From Adiantum capillus-veneris (taxonomy: Eukaryota > Streptophyta > Polypodiopsida > Polypodiales > Pteridaceae), in NCBI GenBank assembly GCA_014529385.2, contig CM043959.1, forward strand, positions 92,909,029 through 92,973,028: DNA of 64,000 nucleotides, read 5' to 3'. The notes under the pieces are model-generated. The model did no database searches and was not told the DNA's origin. It saw only the letters and a program-made list of their open reading frames with translations. Made by a program: the position numbers and the translations under genes. Of the stretch, positions 1 through 11,130 are shown in pieces. The stretch's first letter is position 1. The number at the start of each line of letters is the position of its first letter.

Positions 1-341
1 AGTGCACTATTGTTTTCCTATTTGAAAACGTTATCAGCCTCTATGGATGCCCCATTTAGATTGTGTCTAATCAAGGGAAACATTTTATCAATGATACAAT
101 GGAAATTTTGATGGAAATGCTCTCAATTAAGCATAGTAAATGAACTTCGTATTATCCCAGGTGCAATGGTCAAGCAGAGAGAAGTTACAAAACTATCAAA
201 AATATTCTACCAAGATTTTTCAGAAGGAGCCACACCAGTGGGATCTCAAGCTCCAGACTGATCTATGGCCCTAGAGAACAAGTTATAAAGTCACCACTGG
301 AATGACACCTTTCAGAATGGTGTATGGTACTGAAGCTGAAG
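1..341 (+). pseudogene. Ty3/gypsy integrase fragment, left part
   Basis: Translation shows the end of a gypsy integrase core: a degraded version of the segment carrying the catalytic Glu (YYPRCNGQAERSYK, normally YHPQ..GQAE), then TTGMTPFRMVYGTEAEV. Frame breaks and stops are present, so it is dead. The reading resumes at 4321 with PIEFVIPSLRM, so the GTEAEV/PIEF junction was one coding sequence before the element at 342-4315 inserted. The fragment runs off the left edge of the window. Family assignment is confident; the lineage is not determined. Confidence 0.8.
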
Positions 342-514
342 TGTCAAGCCGAGGGCTAGAGGGAAGGGCCCGACCTAGGGGAGTCAAGGACTTAGGCAAA
401 GGGCCGGATTGAAGGTGTGGATAGGGGATCCTATTAGGGCAAAGAGATATGGGCCCTCCTATAATAGGTTGGCTGGGAGGAGGATCCGGTATTCAGTCTC
501 CCTATGGTTTTTCA
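342..514 (+). repeat. 5' LTR of the short-LTR element
   Basis: It starts TGTCAAGCC, ends TTTTTCA and matches 4148-4315 over its length with scattered substitutions and small indels. At 173 bp it is very short for a plant LTR. Confidence 0.75.
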
Positions 515-515
515 T

Positions 516-529
516 TGGTATCAGAGCTC
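516..529 (+). other. Primer binding site (Met-tRNA type)
   Basis: TGGTATCAGAGCTC lies two bases after the 5' LTR. This is the usual complement to the 3' end of plant initiator Met-tRNA and fixes both the LTR end and the element's + orientation. Confidence 0.8.
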
Positions 530-583
530 GGTGGAGGAGGGAGCAATGGAGGACGGGGAAGGTATTGCATGTTCGATGCATGT

Positions 584-584
<1 letters not shown>

Positions 585-661
<77 letters not shown>
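585..661 (+). repeat. (TC)n microsatellite
   Basis: An uninterrupted run of about 38 TC dinucleotides lies in the leader just after the primer site of the short-LTR element. It creates Ser-Leu and Arg-Glu repeat ORFs on both strands that are not genes. A shorter CT run lies near 1470-1487. Confidence 0.95.
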
Positions 662-665
<4 letters not shown>

Positions 666-3600
666 CCATGGCGAGCATGGCCTCTTGGTTCGAGGAGAAG
701 GGACCCCGTTTGTCGATAGGGCACCAGAAAGAGCCCTTATTCGCAGATGGAAGGTTGTCAAAGCCATGATGAAGGGGCTGCGGGCATCAACCCTAACGAG
801 GGGAGGGTGTTGGGGGGCGATTTGATCCAAACCGCATGGAGTTGAGCTCCAGGAAATCGTCCTGAGCTGCTAAGTAATGATTGTCATTGGCCTGTGTGTA
901 CGGCAAGGTAACGCAGTCAGTGTTCTCTCTCTCCTACTCCCCAGCAAGTACCAAGTTCACCATAGCCAATTATACGGTGAGTTTATTCACAAAGAGTTTT
1001 AGGGAGGGTGACCAGAAGCAATTCCCCGAAAATCGATCTCAACCTTGGATATGAAATCAAAGAGCACCCACGGGGAAAAAAACCGTCCGTATGCCTCGAA
1101 CTGTCTTTCATTCCAGTGAATCACACTTGAAAAGGTTTGCAGCCAAGAATTTGTAATTGATCCTTGCTTTAAGCTTCACCATGAGTTGCTGTCAACACAC
1201 AACAACACTAAAAATAATCTAGATCAAGGACTTAATTCAAAGGAAAAGTGATATCATTAAGTCACACTGGTCGTCACAACCACATACACAGTAGGTGGGT
1301 CAGCCTGTGACTTGTTCGTGTTTTTCTGTTACCTCTCTTGATGAGAGAGTCATAGCAAAAAATTGTTGCACGCTTATATGATAAGCTGCACTCTACGCAT
1401 AAGATGCACACGAGCACAGGCACAACATATACAAAGTAGTCACTTAAGGAAAGTTCCTCAGCCCAGCATTCTCTCTCTCTCTCTCTTTCTTAGTTCTCTC
1501 AAAGAATAAATAAAACTTTTTCAGAATCTTTTGATACATGGTTTTCTTGTGAGTCAGCCTGAGCCAAGGTGCTCTAACTCTCAGCTAGAAATTGGGCAAG
1601 ACGCCACCCAAATTAGTCTTCATTGGTTTGTCGATTGACCACTAATTTTCATGAGGGCTATGAGTCACACACACTGGCTAAGAATCAATGTTAGATCTTG
1701 GGTAAGACCCAATTGTTAGCATTCCTTGGGTGAATGTTCTTAAGATTAAACATATCTACCCAGTGGAGTACACATAGACATTAATGGACAAGCAAGAGTC
1801 TTGTCATTATGGATGTTTAGGGTGTCATTTTTGCACTACATGTTTTCAGTGAGATGCTCGTGTTGAGTTTTTGATAACCATAAACTCACATTAGCTGATC
1901 TCTCCCATGAAGTCTAGATGGAGTAAACCGTTGTGACAGAATGGATGTCCATAAGCGCTAGGCATTTCACATGTGTTGATATCCCGCTCTCTCTATAGCA
2001 CTACAAGTGTTTATGGAAGCACAGTTTTGGGGTAAGACCCAGCATGTGTTTACTCAATCATCCCATAGGCATTGAGGATAACATTTTGATCTATTCCCGT
2101 TATATTTTGAAGGAAAAAATTCCGCAATCTACCACAGGGTAGTGGACAAATTCAACTTTTTAAGTTGATTCCTCTCATTCTGTACACGGTTGACTACCTG
2201 CTAGTTGAGGAGTTTCTACAAAGGGTCTTACCAAGGGGTTTGACTACGTAAATTATAACCAACGGGTTTGGATTGTGAAGGCAACATTAAGGGTTTCCAG
2301 TGCAATGTTGCTTGGTTTTTTCACAGGTGGGTAGCGTGCTCCTCTGCATTTGAATACGAGTAAGTGAACATTAAGTTCAACTCTTTAGGTATGCATCTAT
2401 TGATTTGGTGTTATTCCATTTTTTAGTATGTTTTGCTTGGGTTTTTCAAGTCATGTAAATACGCTAGAATGTTTCATAGACATGTCATGGGCATGTCGAA
2501 ACAAAGCATTTTGGACCGTCGTATCCCATATATTTTTTTGCATTATGCTGTTATGAATCCACATGTAGGGTTCGATTTGGCACATGTTGTCACATGGGAT
2601 ACAACATGGTCTAGGAACTCCAACAGTTTGGTTTAGACATTGTGGAGCAAGTCTAATGAGGGTCCCTCTCACTCCCATCGTAGAATGTTTGCAATTACCT
2701 CCATACATAAGAACATCTTGTACTTGTAGGATGTTCTTTTTTCAGACATTCTTAGTTGAGACATATTCCACATGTGGCGAATATGATTCTCTGGGACTGA
2801 CACTTGGACCCACTATTTCAAGTATGTTTCATGACAAAGTCCCTAGGTGCTGTTCAAATTTTTTTTCTAGACCATTTTCAGCATGACGTATCAAGAGAAA
2901 TTTCGGTGGCCAGAAATTGCGGATACTTAGAATGACTTGTTCAAGTACAAGTACTCCTAAACAACATTAAAGATGGTTGTTTATACATAGGGAAAGGCTC
3001 TGAGTTGTTACTGCAAAAGTTTCATTGTTTGTCCCTAGAAGTGATTCATGTTTCACCTTCTATTATGGTTCAAACATTTCAGCAAGACTTGAAAATGATT
3101 GCAACTGAAAGTATTTAGTTTCTTTTTAGAACTATTTACATTCATCTTTACTGTGTGCTATGCACATCACATTGGCCATAAGTATTGGCAAGGATGATCA
3201 TGGATATCCACGTTCGGATCTATTTTTTGCTAAATGCATGCACACTAGGTGTTATGGGCCCTAGTGTTTAGCAAAAGCTGATTTGGAATGGCATGCGTAT
3301 TCATCAAGTTGTTGCTTATGAATCATTTTGCACTCTATGTGCAATATCTATATGAGATTACTTTTGGGTCTACCAATCACCAACAGAGGTCATGGCTCGG
3401 TTTGGGTGCTTGTGGATTTTTCAAGTTAACCACGATGGTTATTCCACACATTGTTGATATATTGTACGATATTGTGATCCCCATTTACGAGTCATCTGGG
3501 AAGACTGTCTATAAACCGTGGGGGAAACACACCTCAGTATGATCAGCTATCCAAGGGGATAGGCAGATTACAAAGTGTAATCTTGTGCTAAAGGATATGC

Positions 3601-4147
3601 AAAGTGTGTACATTAGCACCAAGCAATCCAATTAATAAGCATTTATTGCTCTACTTTGAGTTTTCTTACCATCAGATAAAGCATGTTTGCGATTAGGTTT
3701 AGTCTCTTCATGTATAAGTCAGGTTCTCAACCTTCAACACTAGTTACAATGGGGTTGTTTACTGATGAAATTAGAGAACAAGTCAAGGAATTACACTTGG
3801 TTAATGAGTAATATCAGCAAGTTACCTTCATGTAAAGTGAAAAGCATTACGCTTTTAGGTAAATCTTTGTTGTGATAACTCGTTTAGCATGCTCATGTGC
3901 GTTTTAAATGGAGTCTACACACTATGATTGGATTGGAACTAGTAACACAAGATGGTTGCAAATGGATAACAATGTGCAAAATAAATATGTTATTCTTGAT
4001 TATATTGGACCTCCTACTGCACCATGTTTTGATCAAACAAACAATAGGATCCATGAGGTATACCACTAAGGAAAAAATTAGTGTTCTTAGGAAGATCCTA
4101 CCACTTTTGTTTTCAAGGAGGAAAGCACTTCTCCAAGGGGGGAGTAA
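662..4147. other. Interior of short-LTR element, no recognisable gene
   Basis: About 3.5 kb between the microsatellite and the 3' LTR. ORFs are all short (100 codons or fewer) and show no motif I recognise on either strand. There is no zinc knuckle, aspartic protease, DD-containing reverse transcriptase motif or integrase. A purine-rich tract, AAGGGGGGAG at 4135-4144, immediately precedes the 3' LTR and fits a polypurine tract. Confidence 0.6.
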
Positions 4148-4315
4148 TGTCAGGCCAAGGTCTAGAGGATAGGGCCCGACCTAGGGGAGTCATGGACCTA
4201 GGCAAAGGACTGAAGGTGTGGACAGGGGATCCAGTTAGGGTAAAGGGCCATGGGCCCTCCTATAATAGGTTGGCTGGGAGGAGGATCCGATATTCAGTCT
4301 CCCTGTGGTCTTTCA
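4148..4315 (+). repeat. 3' LTR of the short-LTR element
   Basis: It starts TGTCAGGCC and ends CTTTCA. It aligns with the 5' LTR at 342-514 but differs at several positions and is 5 bp shorter. It is followed by TGTAG, the second, mutated copy of the target duplication. Confidence 0.75.
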
Positions 4316-4320
4316 TGTAG

Positions 4321-4950
4321 TGCCTATTGAATTTGTGATTCCCAGTCTCAGAATGGTGGTGGAATATGGATTAGATTTTAACCATAATCTTAAACATACA
4401 TTGGAGGAATTAGTGGACTTGGATGAGTTATGACAAAGAGCCATGCTAGAATAGGATATTGTTCAGCAACACATAAAGCACTGGCATGATAGAAGAATCA
4501 AGGTTAGGGAGTTCCAGAAGGGACACTTAGTTTAACTTTATCAGTCCAAACTGGGGCCTAAGAAATCAAATTTAAAGATAGCTTGGGCTGGTCCATATGA
4601 AATTGATTGGGTATTTTCCAATGGCACAGTGAGGTTGAAGGACTTATCTAAATTATTACTGCCAAGTGTTTGTAATGGGGCCAAGATCAAGTTAGATTAT
4701 TCTAATGAAAAAGAGACCTCTAGAGGAGATGATACTGGTATTTTGGGTACTGATTACCAAGGAATTTCAGACCCAATCATTCTAGATCTCTTCCATGTCA
4801 AACCAGTACAAGAACCAGTGATAGTGCTAGTAAAGTCTCAGAGTGACAAACCAATGCCAGTGACAAAGCTAGTAGAGTTTCAGAGTTAGTACCAATTCCT
4901 ATGGTGAAAAGGGCCAATGGGAATGAATGTGATGATTGTTAAAGAGATTA
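4321..4950 (+). pseudogene. Ty3/gypsy integrase C-terminal part, right part
   Basis: This continues the integrase frame broken at 341: PIEFVIPSLRM, then a typical HWHDRRIK stretch and a C-terminal barrel-like segment (KIAWAGPYEI, followed by NGTVRLKDL). In-frame stops occur near 4430 and 4450 and in the GHLV region. It is an inactive remnant of the same gypsy copy as 1-341. Confidence 0.75.
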
Positions 4951-6240
4951 TGGAACAAAATGGCCAATGCATGTGTGCCACATCACCAATTGTGCACACA
5001 ACTCTAGGAATGGTAAGTAGTGGAGCTTTTATGGCGCATACGCGTATAACAGTAAGGCATGTGGGCATTCTTCCTCACAAGTCTCCTGTACGATGATTAC
5101 CTACTATTACACACTCTCCATCACCAAACTCTAAAGACTCTTCACTACAACCAAAAACCTTCTTTTCAGAAGACTCTATTGGTCCCTATCTGTCCCTACC
5201 CGACACACCTTGCTGCGGATTTGAATATACAAGTAAGTATTTCTCCTCTACAGATTTGCCATCGTTGCAATGTATGGGTAGAAAGAAAGTGTCAAAGAAG
5301 ATACAAGATACAATGGCTGAAAACGCAGAAGTCATCACTTCTCCTCAAGCCTCCCTACCACTTATCCCACATAGCAAGAGACAGAGATATGTGTTTACTG
5401 AGTAGGCAGAATCGCTGCTGCAGTTATGGGATTTTCATGTGGTTTTACAGGCTACGAAGTTGGATTTTGACATAGTCATTATCAAATAGGTTCTTGATTC
5501 TTTTAAGGCTGAGGAAGGCAGTGCCATTGTTAATGGAGTAAAAATAACAGCAACACTTGAAGACACTACTTATGCTTTCAAAATGCCCAACGAGAAAAAA
5601 CCAACCATGGCATCTGCAGAGCAGAGAACTCTGGCTCTGAAGAAGGATGAAGCAGCCAAAAAGAAAAGGAAGGCTGGTGCAAAGGGGTTCCAGTAGTAGG
5701 ACTAGATGTCCCCTCAGCCTACGGGTTTTTTGCTGAGGCTGTCAGCTTGAAGAACAATCCCACATATGTGTCAAAGAAGGTGTTTGCCATGCTGCTCGCA
5801 AAAAGTCTGAATGCTAACGCCAAAATCAATCTAAGCCAGATATTTTCTCACAATGTTTTATAGCAAACTACGAAGCTAGAATATCAGAGTGTATTCAAAG
5901 CTTGGTATATCTGGAAATGTTTGTACTGGGCTATTTCTCCAGAAGCCTCTTTCCAGGTAAAGATGGCTTGGGGTCCGAAGACCATTCTAATCAATAACAA
6001 TGTAGAGCTATCCTCAGATGAAGAGGATCAGGGCAATCAATTGGCCACAATTGGACAGAAGAGAAAGGCCTGTCAGACAGATACATCGTGATGGATGTCA
6101 GCACAATGAGAACTCACCTAATAAGATTTGTCAGCTAAAGAGGAAGCTCAATCCACAGGCGCGTGGAAGCAAGCATAGGGTGTCAACCTACACTCTCAAC
6201 CTACACTCGACCAACTCCTAACTAATTCCTACAAAGGTCT
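4951..6240 (+). pseudogene. Decayed sequence downstream of gypsy pol, possible extra ORF
   Basis: No known domain is recognised. From about 5510 to 6060 the + strand can be read, with frame jumps and stops, as a plausible protein remnant with a lysine-rich stretch (KKDEAAKKKRKAG) followed by a helical segment. Its position after integrase fits the additional ORFs some plant gypsy lineages carry between pol and the 3' LTR, but this is inference. Confidence 0.35.
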
Positions 6241-6951
6241 CTACCCAATGTCTAAGCTACAGCCTTCAGGAGTGCATAAGAGGAGATTTCCTACAATGCT
6301 TACAAGAGCCAAATACCCATCAAACGATCTTGAAATGCCACAGAACTTGAAGGAGACCCTACTAACACCAATAGTTTGCTCTCCCTAAGGTCCGTGAACC
6401 AAAATCCCAACCCTAAACACTCGATGCAAAATCACGTAGGATGTCTGGCCAAAATTTGCAGGTCATCGTTTCCAAAAACTAAAGTGCCTAATGTGTAGCT
6501 CTTCTCAATGCGAACTCGTGTATATGCTGAAATGCAAAAACAGACAACATATGCTCACCGAATCACTAGATGAAGCTCGTGGGTGGAGCTCGCAAAACCG
6601 GACCGTACGCGCGCAATGTAGGTATTGGCGCGTAGCTCTCGTCGGGGGCAACACGCTACACTTCTCCACACTCAATTCTGACCACAGGTGCGCGTGTAGC
6701 GTCAAGATGAAGCTCTTACTCTCTCTCGTACACAGTACGCTCACTCACAGACTTCAAATTTTTTTAAAATGACAAAAGGTTTTTCATTAAAGTCAAAAAG
6801 TGGTATACATACCTTACAATTCTCAAACCCAAATGTTCCAATTTAATCATCTACTCAATCTAAATGTCAAAACTGGGATACAATCTGGAAACTTCTGTAA
6901 GTCTCAATATTTACAAAGGTGAAATGTCGGGTTTTCTCAATAAATGAATAA
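6241..6951. other. No gene seen
   Basis: About 700 bases with only short ORFs on both strands. The 6590-6720 stretch is richer in CG dinucleotides (repeated GCGCG) than its surroundings. Nothing recognised. Confidence 0.5.
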
Positions 6952-9900
6952 TTACAAGAATATAATCTTCCACCGAGTAGTCATTTTCCGTAGGGTGTGT
7001 CCATCTTCAGGCAAGCCAGTGAACAATTTAATGCCGCCTGTTAGGGTTTTCACCATGTATTGCTCACTTATTCTCTCTCTTTCCTTCAAGCTTGGCAGCT
7101 TCGGGTAATTTAGCCAATTAGGTTGGCTTCTTTGCAATAGCTCATGGGCCTTCCACGTCCGTATCCTTGGTAAAGGGCAGAAACTTAGGTTATCTCTGAT
7201 GACTTTAGGTGCCTCTACCAGATGAATTAGATACTGTGGATATTTTGTTAGCCATGCCTTTCTCCACTTGGGTTGAGAGTCGACTATCAACTTTACCCCT
7301 TCAGGCTTGGAGATGTCTGATTTGTACATTGGCAATGTTGGCTCCTCTCTGATCCGGCTGTAAATTGTGGCAGCTTCATATTTCAGTAGAGGATATGGGA
7401 GAGAGGGCTATAGCCATTCACGTCGAAGGTTGTTGGCATCTATTTTATGAATAGTCACTGACTTAAAGATCCTCTGCTCCCATTCCAAACCTTCTCTGGC
7501 TGTGTCTTTGACTGCTGCTTCTATTGCCCTTTGCAGCTTCTCTTGTTCTTCTTGTGTCAGATCTTGTGGCTCTTGAGAGGGTCCTACAAGGATTTCCTCT
7601 TGCATGGTGGTGTCCACATGATCTGTCACATTCTCTAAGTCTATTCCCTCCATGGCTTCTGGTCCGATGCTAAACTAATCTTCTGTTTGTTGATGGCCTC
7701 TCAGCTCTTCTTTTTGCTTCTGAAATGTCTTCTTTTCTATTTCATCTTGTTCTCCCATATTCACAAGGAGGTCGTTTAGATCTACGTTTATCTTTTCCAC
7801 CTCTTCGAGCTTTCTCTTGATGGTTTCTAGCTCATTCTTCATTGCTTTGTGCTCTTCTTCCATGCGGGTTTGCATGACCACTGACCCCTCGGCCATTATC
7901 AGCCTCTTCTTTTTCTCTAAGGTTAACTCCTTTTGAAGTTCTTTCATTTGTTCTTCATAAAGCTCCATCTCTGAAGTGGTGTGAGTCGAGTTAGCAGTTG
8001 GATGGTTTGATCTTTGACTTTCATCTGGTCTTTAAGCTCTATTACCTCATCTTGGCTCGCCTCATTCTCTAGCTCTGCCCGTAGCCGTTGGATGGTTTGA
8101 TCTTTGAATTTCATCTAGTCTTTAAGCTCTATTACCTCATCCTGGCTCACCTCATTCTCTAGCTCTGCCTTTTGCTTGGAATTTCTTAGTGTTTCCACTT
8201 CCTTGGATTCTTCAGCAAGTTGGAGGGTTAGGTTGTCCCTTTCCCTCTCTGCATCTGTGAATGACTTGCTGATTTTTCTGTATTCTTCCTTAGCTTTTGA
8301 AATCTTTGATCTGCTGCCTGATTTTCTTGTTCCATCTCCTGGCATCTTTGTAATGCCTTGGCCACACTGGCTTGCAACTCGGCTTCTTTCTCTATATGCT
8401 CTCTGCTTGGTCTTTTTAGTGTGTCCACTTCAGCTTTTATCTGCACTTCGATGGTGAGATTAGCAATCTCTCTTTCCGTGGCCATTGATTGTGCCATGAG
8501 CACGGTTAGTTTACGCATCACCATGTCCCAGTCATTGGTAGGTGGCTGCAGGTCCACTGTATCAGTGGCCATCTCTTTCAGTTCCACTAACCGCAGGCTT
8601 TGCTTCTGTTGCGTGGGTTGTGTGCTTGCTAACTCAAAAGCCAATGTAGCTACCTCTTCTCTTGAGTAATCCACAGCTAATAGATCAAGAAATGTGCTGA
8701 AATTCTTTTCTTCTGGATCTATCTTTTCCTTTTTCTATTCATCCTCTTCTTGTTGCTCTTGCTCTTGGCTCTTTTCTTGTTGAAAATCTTCTTGTTCCTC
8801 CTCCTTTTTTTGGGTTTGTGGAGGGCTACGAGGAGGTGGTGATGGCGGTGGGCTGGACTCCGAGCTTGATGGTGGAGTTGGTGGCTTCTTCTTGAAGTCC
8901 CCGTCCGCCTTGGTCTTCCACTCTCTTTCCTAGCCTTCCTGCTCTTCTAGCAGTTGCCGTCGTACTTCATCCACTTCTTCTTCTGTAAATGGGATGTTCG
9001 GGATGTTTTCTGTCGTAGCATCTAGGATCTCAAAATTTTTGATGTAATCTTCAAACCTATCTCTATGCACCCTTCGGGATGATCCCGACATGGCTTCCAA
9101 GGACGGCTTCCATAGCTCGCTCAAATCTCCCTTGAGGGCTCTTTTTGCTCTGAAGCTTTCCATTAATCTTTCTAACCGTGCCGCTTTCTATGATTTTGTC
9201 TCTTTGATCGGCACTTGTACATTTTCCTTCTTTCCCTTCTTCAACTCTGGCTGCTCTTCTTGCACAGTCTCTAACTGGCGCTTCAATTGTGTGGCAACTC
9301 TGGGTGCTTTGGGTGGTTCATCCTCTTTATCTTCCTTGAGCCTTAGCGAGTCATTCTGCGATGGAGGGTCAGGCCATCTTCCCTTGGCGTGCAATGCCCC
9401 ATAAACCACTTTCGTTATTAGCTCGCCCGGCACAATGTAGGTGGGGTTCTTGTTGCCCATCTTCACCAGATTATCATGGATATAGGCAACATAGTTGATC
9501 ACCTTTTGCTTGCTCTTCTGCATTGCCCAGGTGAATGTGGTGGCAATGGCTACAGGCGGCATTCTGTACTTTTGTGGCCGCTTTGTACACATATGGAAAT
9601 ACTGGTTATAAAGCTGGCTCATGATTACCACTTTAGGGTTTGCAATGTCTTCAAAGGTGTAGTTGCTCTTCTTTTCAGTGTACACCTTGACTTCATCTTG
9701 GCGCTTTGTCACACTATCCCCTTTGTTGGAGATGTCTAGTGCGGCTGCCACTACTCTCTGTGTGATTACAGTCACAGTGTCCAGCTTACCCTGCATGTCA
9801 GTAACTCTGGCCACTCCATCTTCTTTGATAGTGGTCACAAATTCCCATACTCTTTTTATGTCAATTGCTGCTGGCACAACTTCAAAATAGTTATGGAGAT

Positions 9901-10165
9901 CTATCTTCTCCAGGTACTTTGCCATCTTGCTTCTGACAAACTCATTGAGCTCATGAGGTAGCATGGGTAGCTCTATTGCATTTCCTTCTAGATCCTTGAA
10001 CACGCCTTGGTAGATCTTGAGATCACTTGACTCTAGCAAATCCTCCTGAATCCACGTGTTGGTTGGATTCAGAGTTCCTTCTGGGATGATAAATGGCTCT
10101 ACTTCTTCCAAGTAATCTTTTATTGTCATCCTTTTCTTCTTGGCCGGTGATTTTGCGGCTGCCAT
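6952..10165 (-). pseudogene. Long antisense coiled-coil ORF, broken (retroelement-associated)
   Basis: The minus strand reads as one protein of about 1,070 residues, starting at the ATG at 10165 (MAAAKSPAKKKR). The first 320 residues are globular and unrecognised, then come a Lys/Glu-rich region, a Pro/Ser-rich linker, a Gln/Glu-rich stretch, and a long coiled coil (about 8670-7690) rich in Glu, Lys and Leu. The same frame is cut by amber stops at 9188, 8930, about 8737, 7675 and 7408, and by a frameshift near 8310 (frame restored downstream). Every stop is TAG, as expected from CAG decay. Lying antisense and downstream of gypsy integrase, it resembles the antisense ORFs reported for some Tat-lineage gypsy elements; no homology could be tested. 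Confidence 0.6.
8001..8170 (-). repeat. 90-bp in-frame tandem duplication in the coiled coil
   Basis: 8001-8090 and 8091-8170 are near copies (period 90 bp, the second incomplete), both starting GATGGTTTGATCTTTGA on the + strand. Ninety bases is 30 codons, so the duplication lengthens the coiled coil without shifting frame. Confidence 0.8.
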
Positions 10166-10183
10166 AGATACTGTTGCACTCAC

Positions 10184-11130
10184 TAGTCCGAAGTCAGCAT
10201 TTTTTTCATATCAGCTGGAGAAACTGAGTTTTAACTATCCAAATGACTTGAAAATTGAAAATAAAACTTAAAAGGAACTTGGGAAACCCCACATGTGCTC
10301 ACAATATCATTCTGGCAAAAAATTATCATTTAGATATCCTACGCGTAGGATGTCTTTTTCATCAGTTTTTGGTGAAGCTTGACAGGTTGATGGCCCTTGA
10401 CCTGTTGAACATGGCTATGTGATTGGAATTGGGTTTGGGCATCAAAAAGTGCATTTTTGGGCAGATTCAATCTTTAGGCTCACAAATTGTGTAGGATGTC
10501 CTCAACAGGTGGCAAATGAGGTTCAAATGAGTTGAAATTTGATATATGGGCTCCTTTCACCATGGTAATGGCTCTCATGATGTCATTTCTTGCACAGAAG
10601 GTCAAAATCATGCTGGAGACATCCTACGTGTAGGATGTCTTTCTCATCAAAATTGCTTGAGATTTGTTCTGTGGGTAGCCCTTGGCATGTGGGTAGCCCT
10701 TGGCATGTGGAACATGGCCCTGCTCTTGGATTTTGATTTGGACAAGAATTGGTGTTGGTAAGAGCATGTGTAGTGATTTTAGAACCAAAAAGTACATCTT
10801 GGATGTGTTGGGGGCCAAAAGTGATGGGAATGGATGGAAACTTGATATATGAGCTCTTGAAGGTGATATGAAGGGATCTGGAATTGAAAAACAAAGACCA
10901 TATTAGGTAAAGTGGGAAAATCCCAATTCCCAGGTTGGACAACTTTCAATATATCATGTACAAAATATAGAGATTTTGTCAAAAAATTGAGTTTTCTTAA
11001 GGTCTCATTCCACTTTATGCACATACAATACACAATGAAAACAACTAAAATACCATGGTTTCAATCAATTGGATTATTAGGAGACGAGTATATTGCATCC
11101 ATTATCGTTGTCTATGTTCTACTGTCCTAC
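10184..11130. other. Non-coding stretch with diverged direct repeats
   Basis: No gene recognised. Two diverged direct repeats about 285 bp apart start at 10336 and 10621, each opening with ATCCTACG.GTAGGATGTCTTT. The first opens with a perfect 16-bp palindrome (10336-10351). A 19-bp sequence is duplicated in tandem at about 10674-10710. Confidence 0.5.

Larger units (their letters stand above)
342..4315 (+). mobile_element. Short-LTR non-autonomous retroelement nested in gypsy integrase
   Basis: Two similar direct repeats of 173 bp (342-514) and 168 bp (4148-4315) begin TGTCA and end TTCA. A Met-tRNA primer site follows the first, and a purine run (4135-4144) precedes the second. The flanks are TGAAG (337-341) and TGTAG (4316-4320), a 5-bp target duplication with one mismatch. 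The insertion interrupts the integrase reading frame between GTEAEV and PIEF. The 3.6-kb interior shows no gag, protease, reverse transcriptase or integrase, so it would depend on another element. Diverged LTRs suggest an old insertion. It could be described as TRIM/LARD-like with unusually short LTRs for its interior length. Confidence 0.75.

Noticed and set aside
516..529. tRNA gene fragment
   Set aside because: The tRNA-like motif is a retroelement primer binding site; no cloverleaf is present around this or the sites at 14571 and 53079.
449..830. ORFs with Ser-Leu or Arg-Glu repeats
   Set aside because: They are translations of the (TC)n microsatellite.
2433..2886. Short overlapping ORFs inside the short-LTR element
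   Set aside because: Under 101 codons, open on both strands, no recognisable motif.
8176..9404. Plus-strand ORFs of 93-104 codons
   Set aside because: Antisense shadows of the minus-strand coiled-coil frame.
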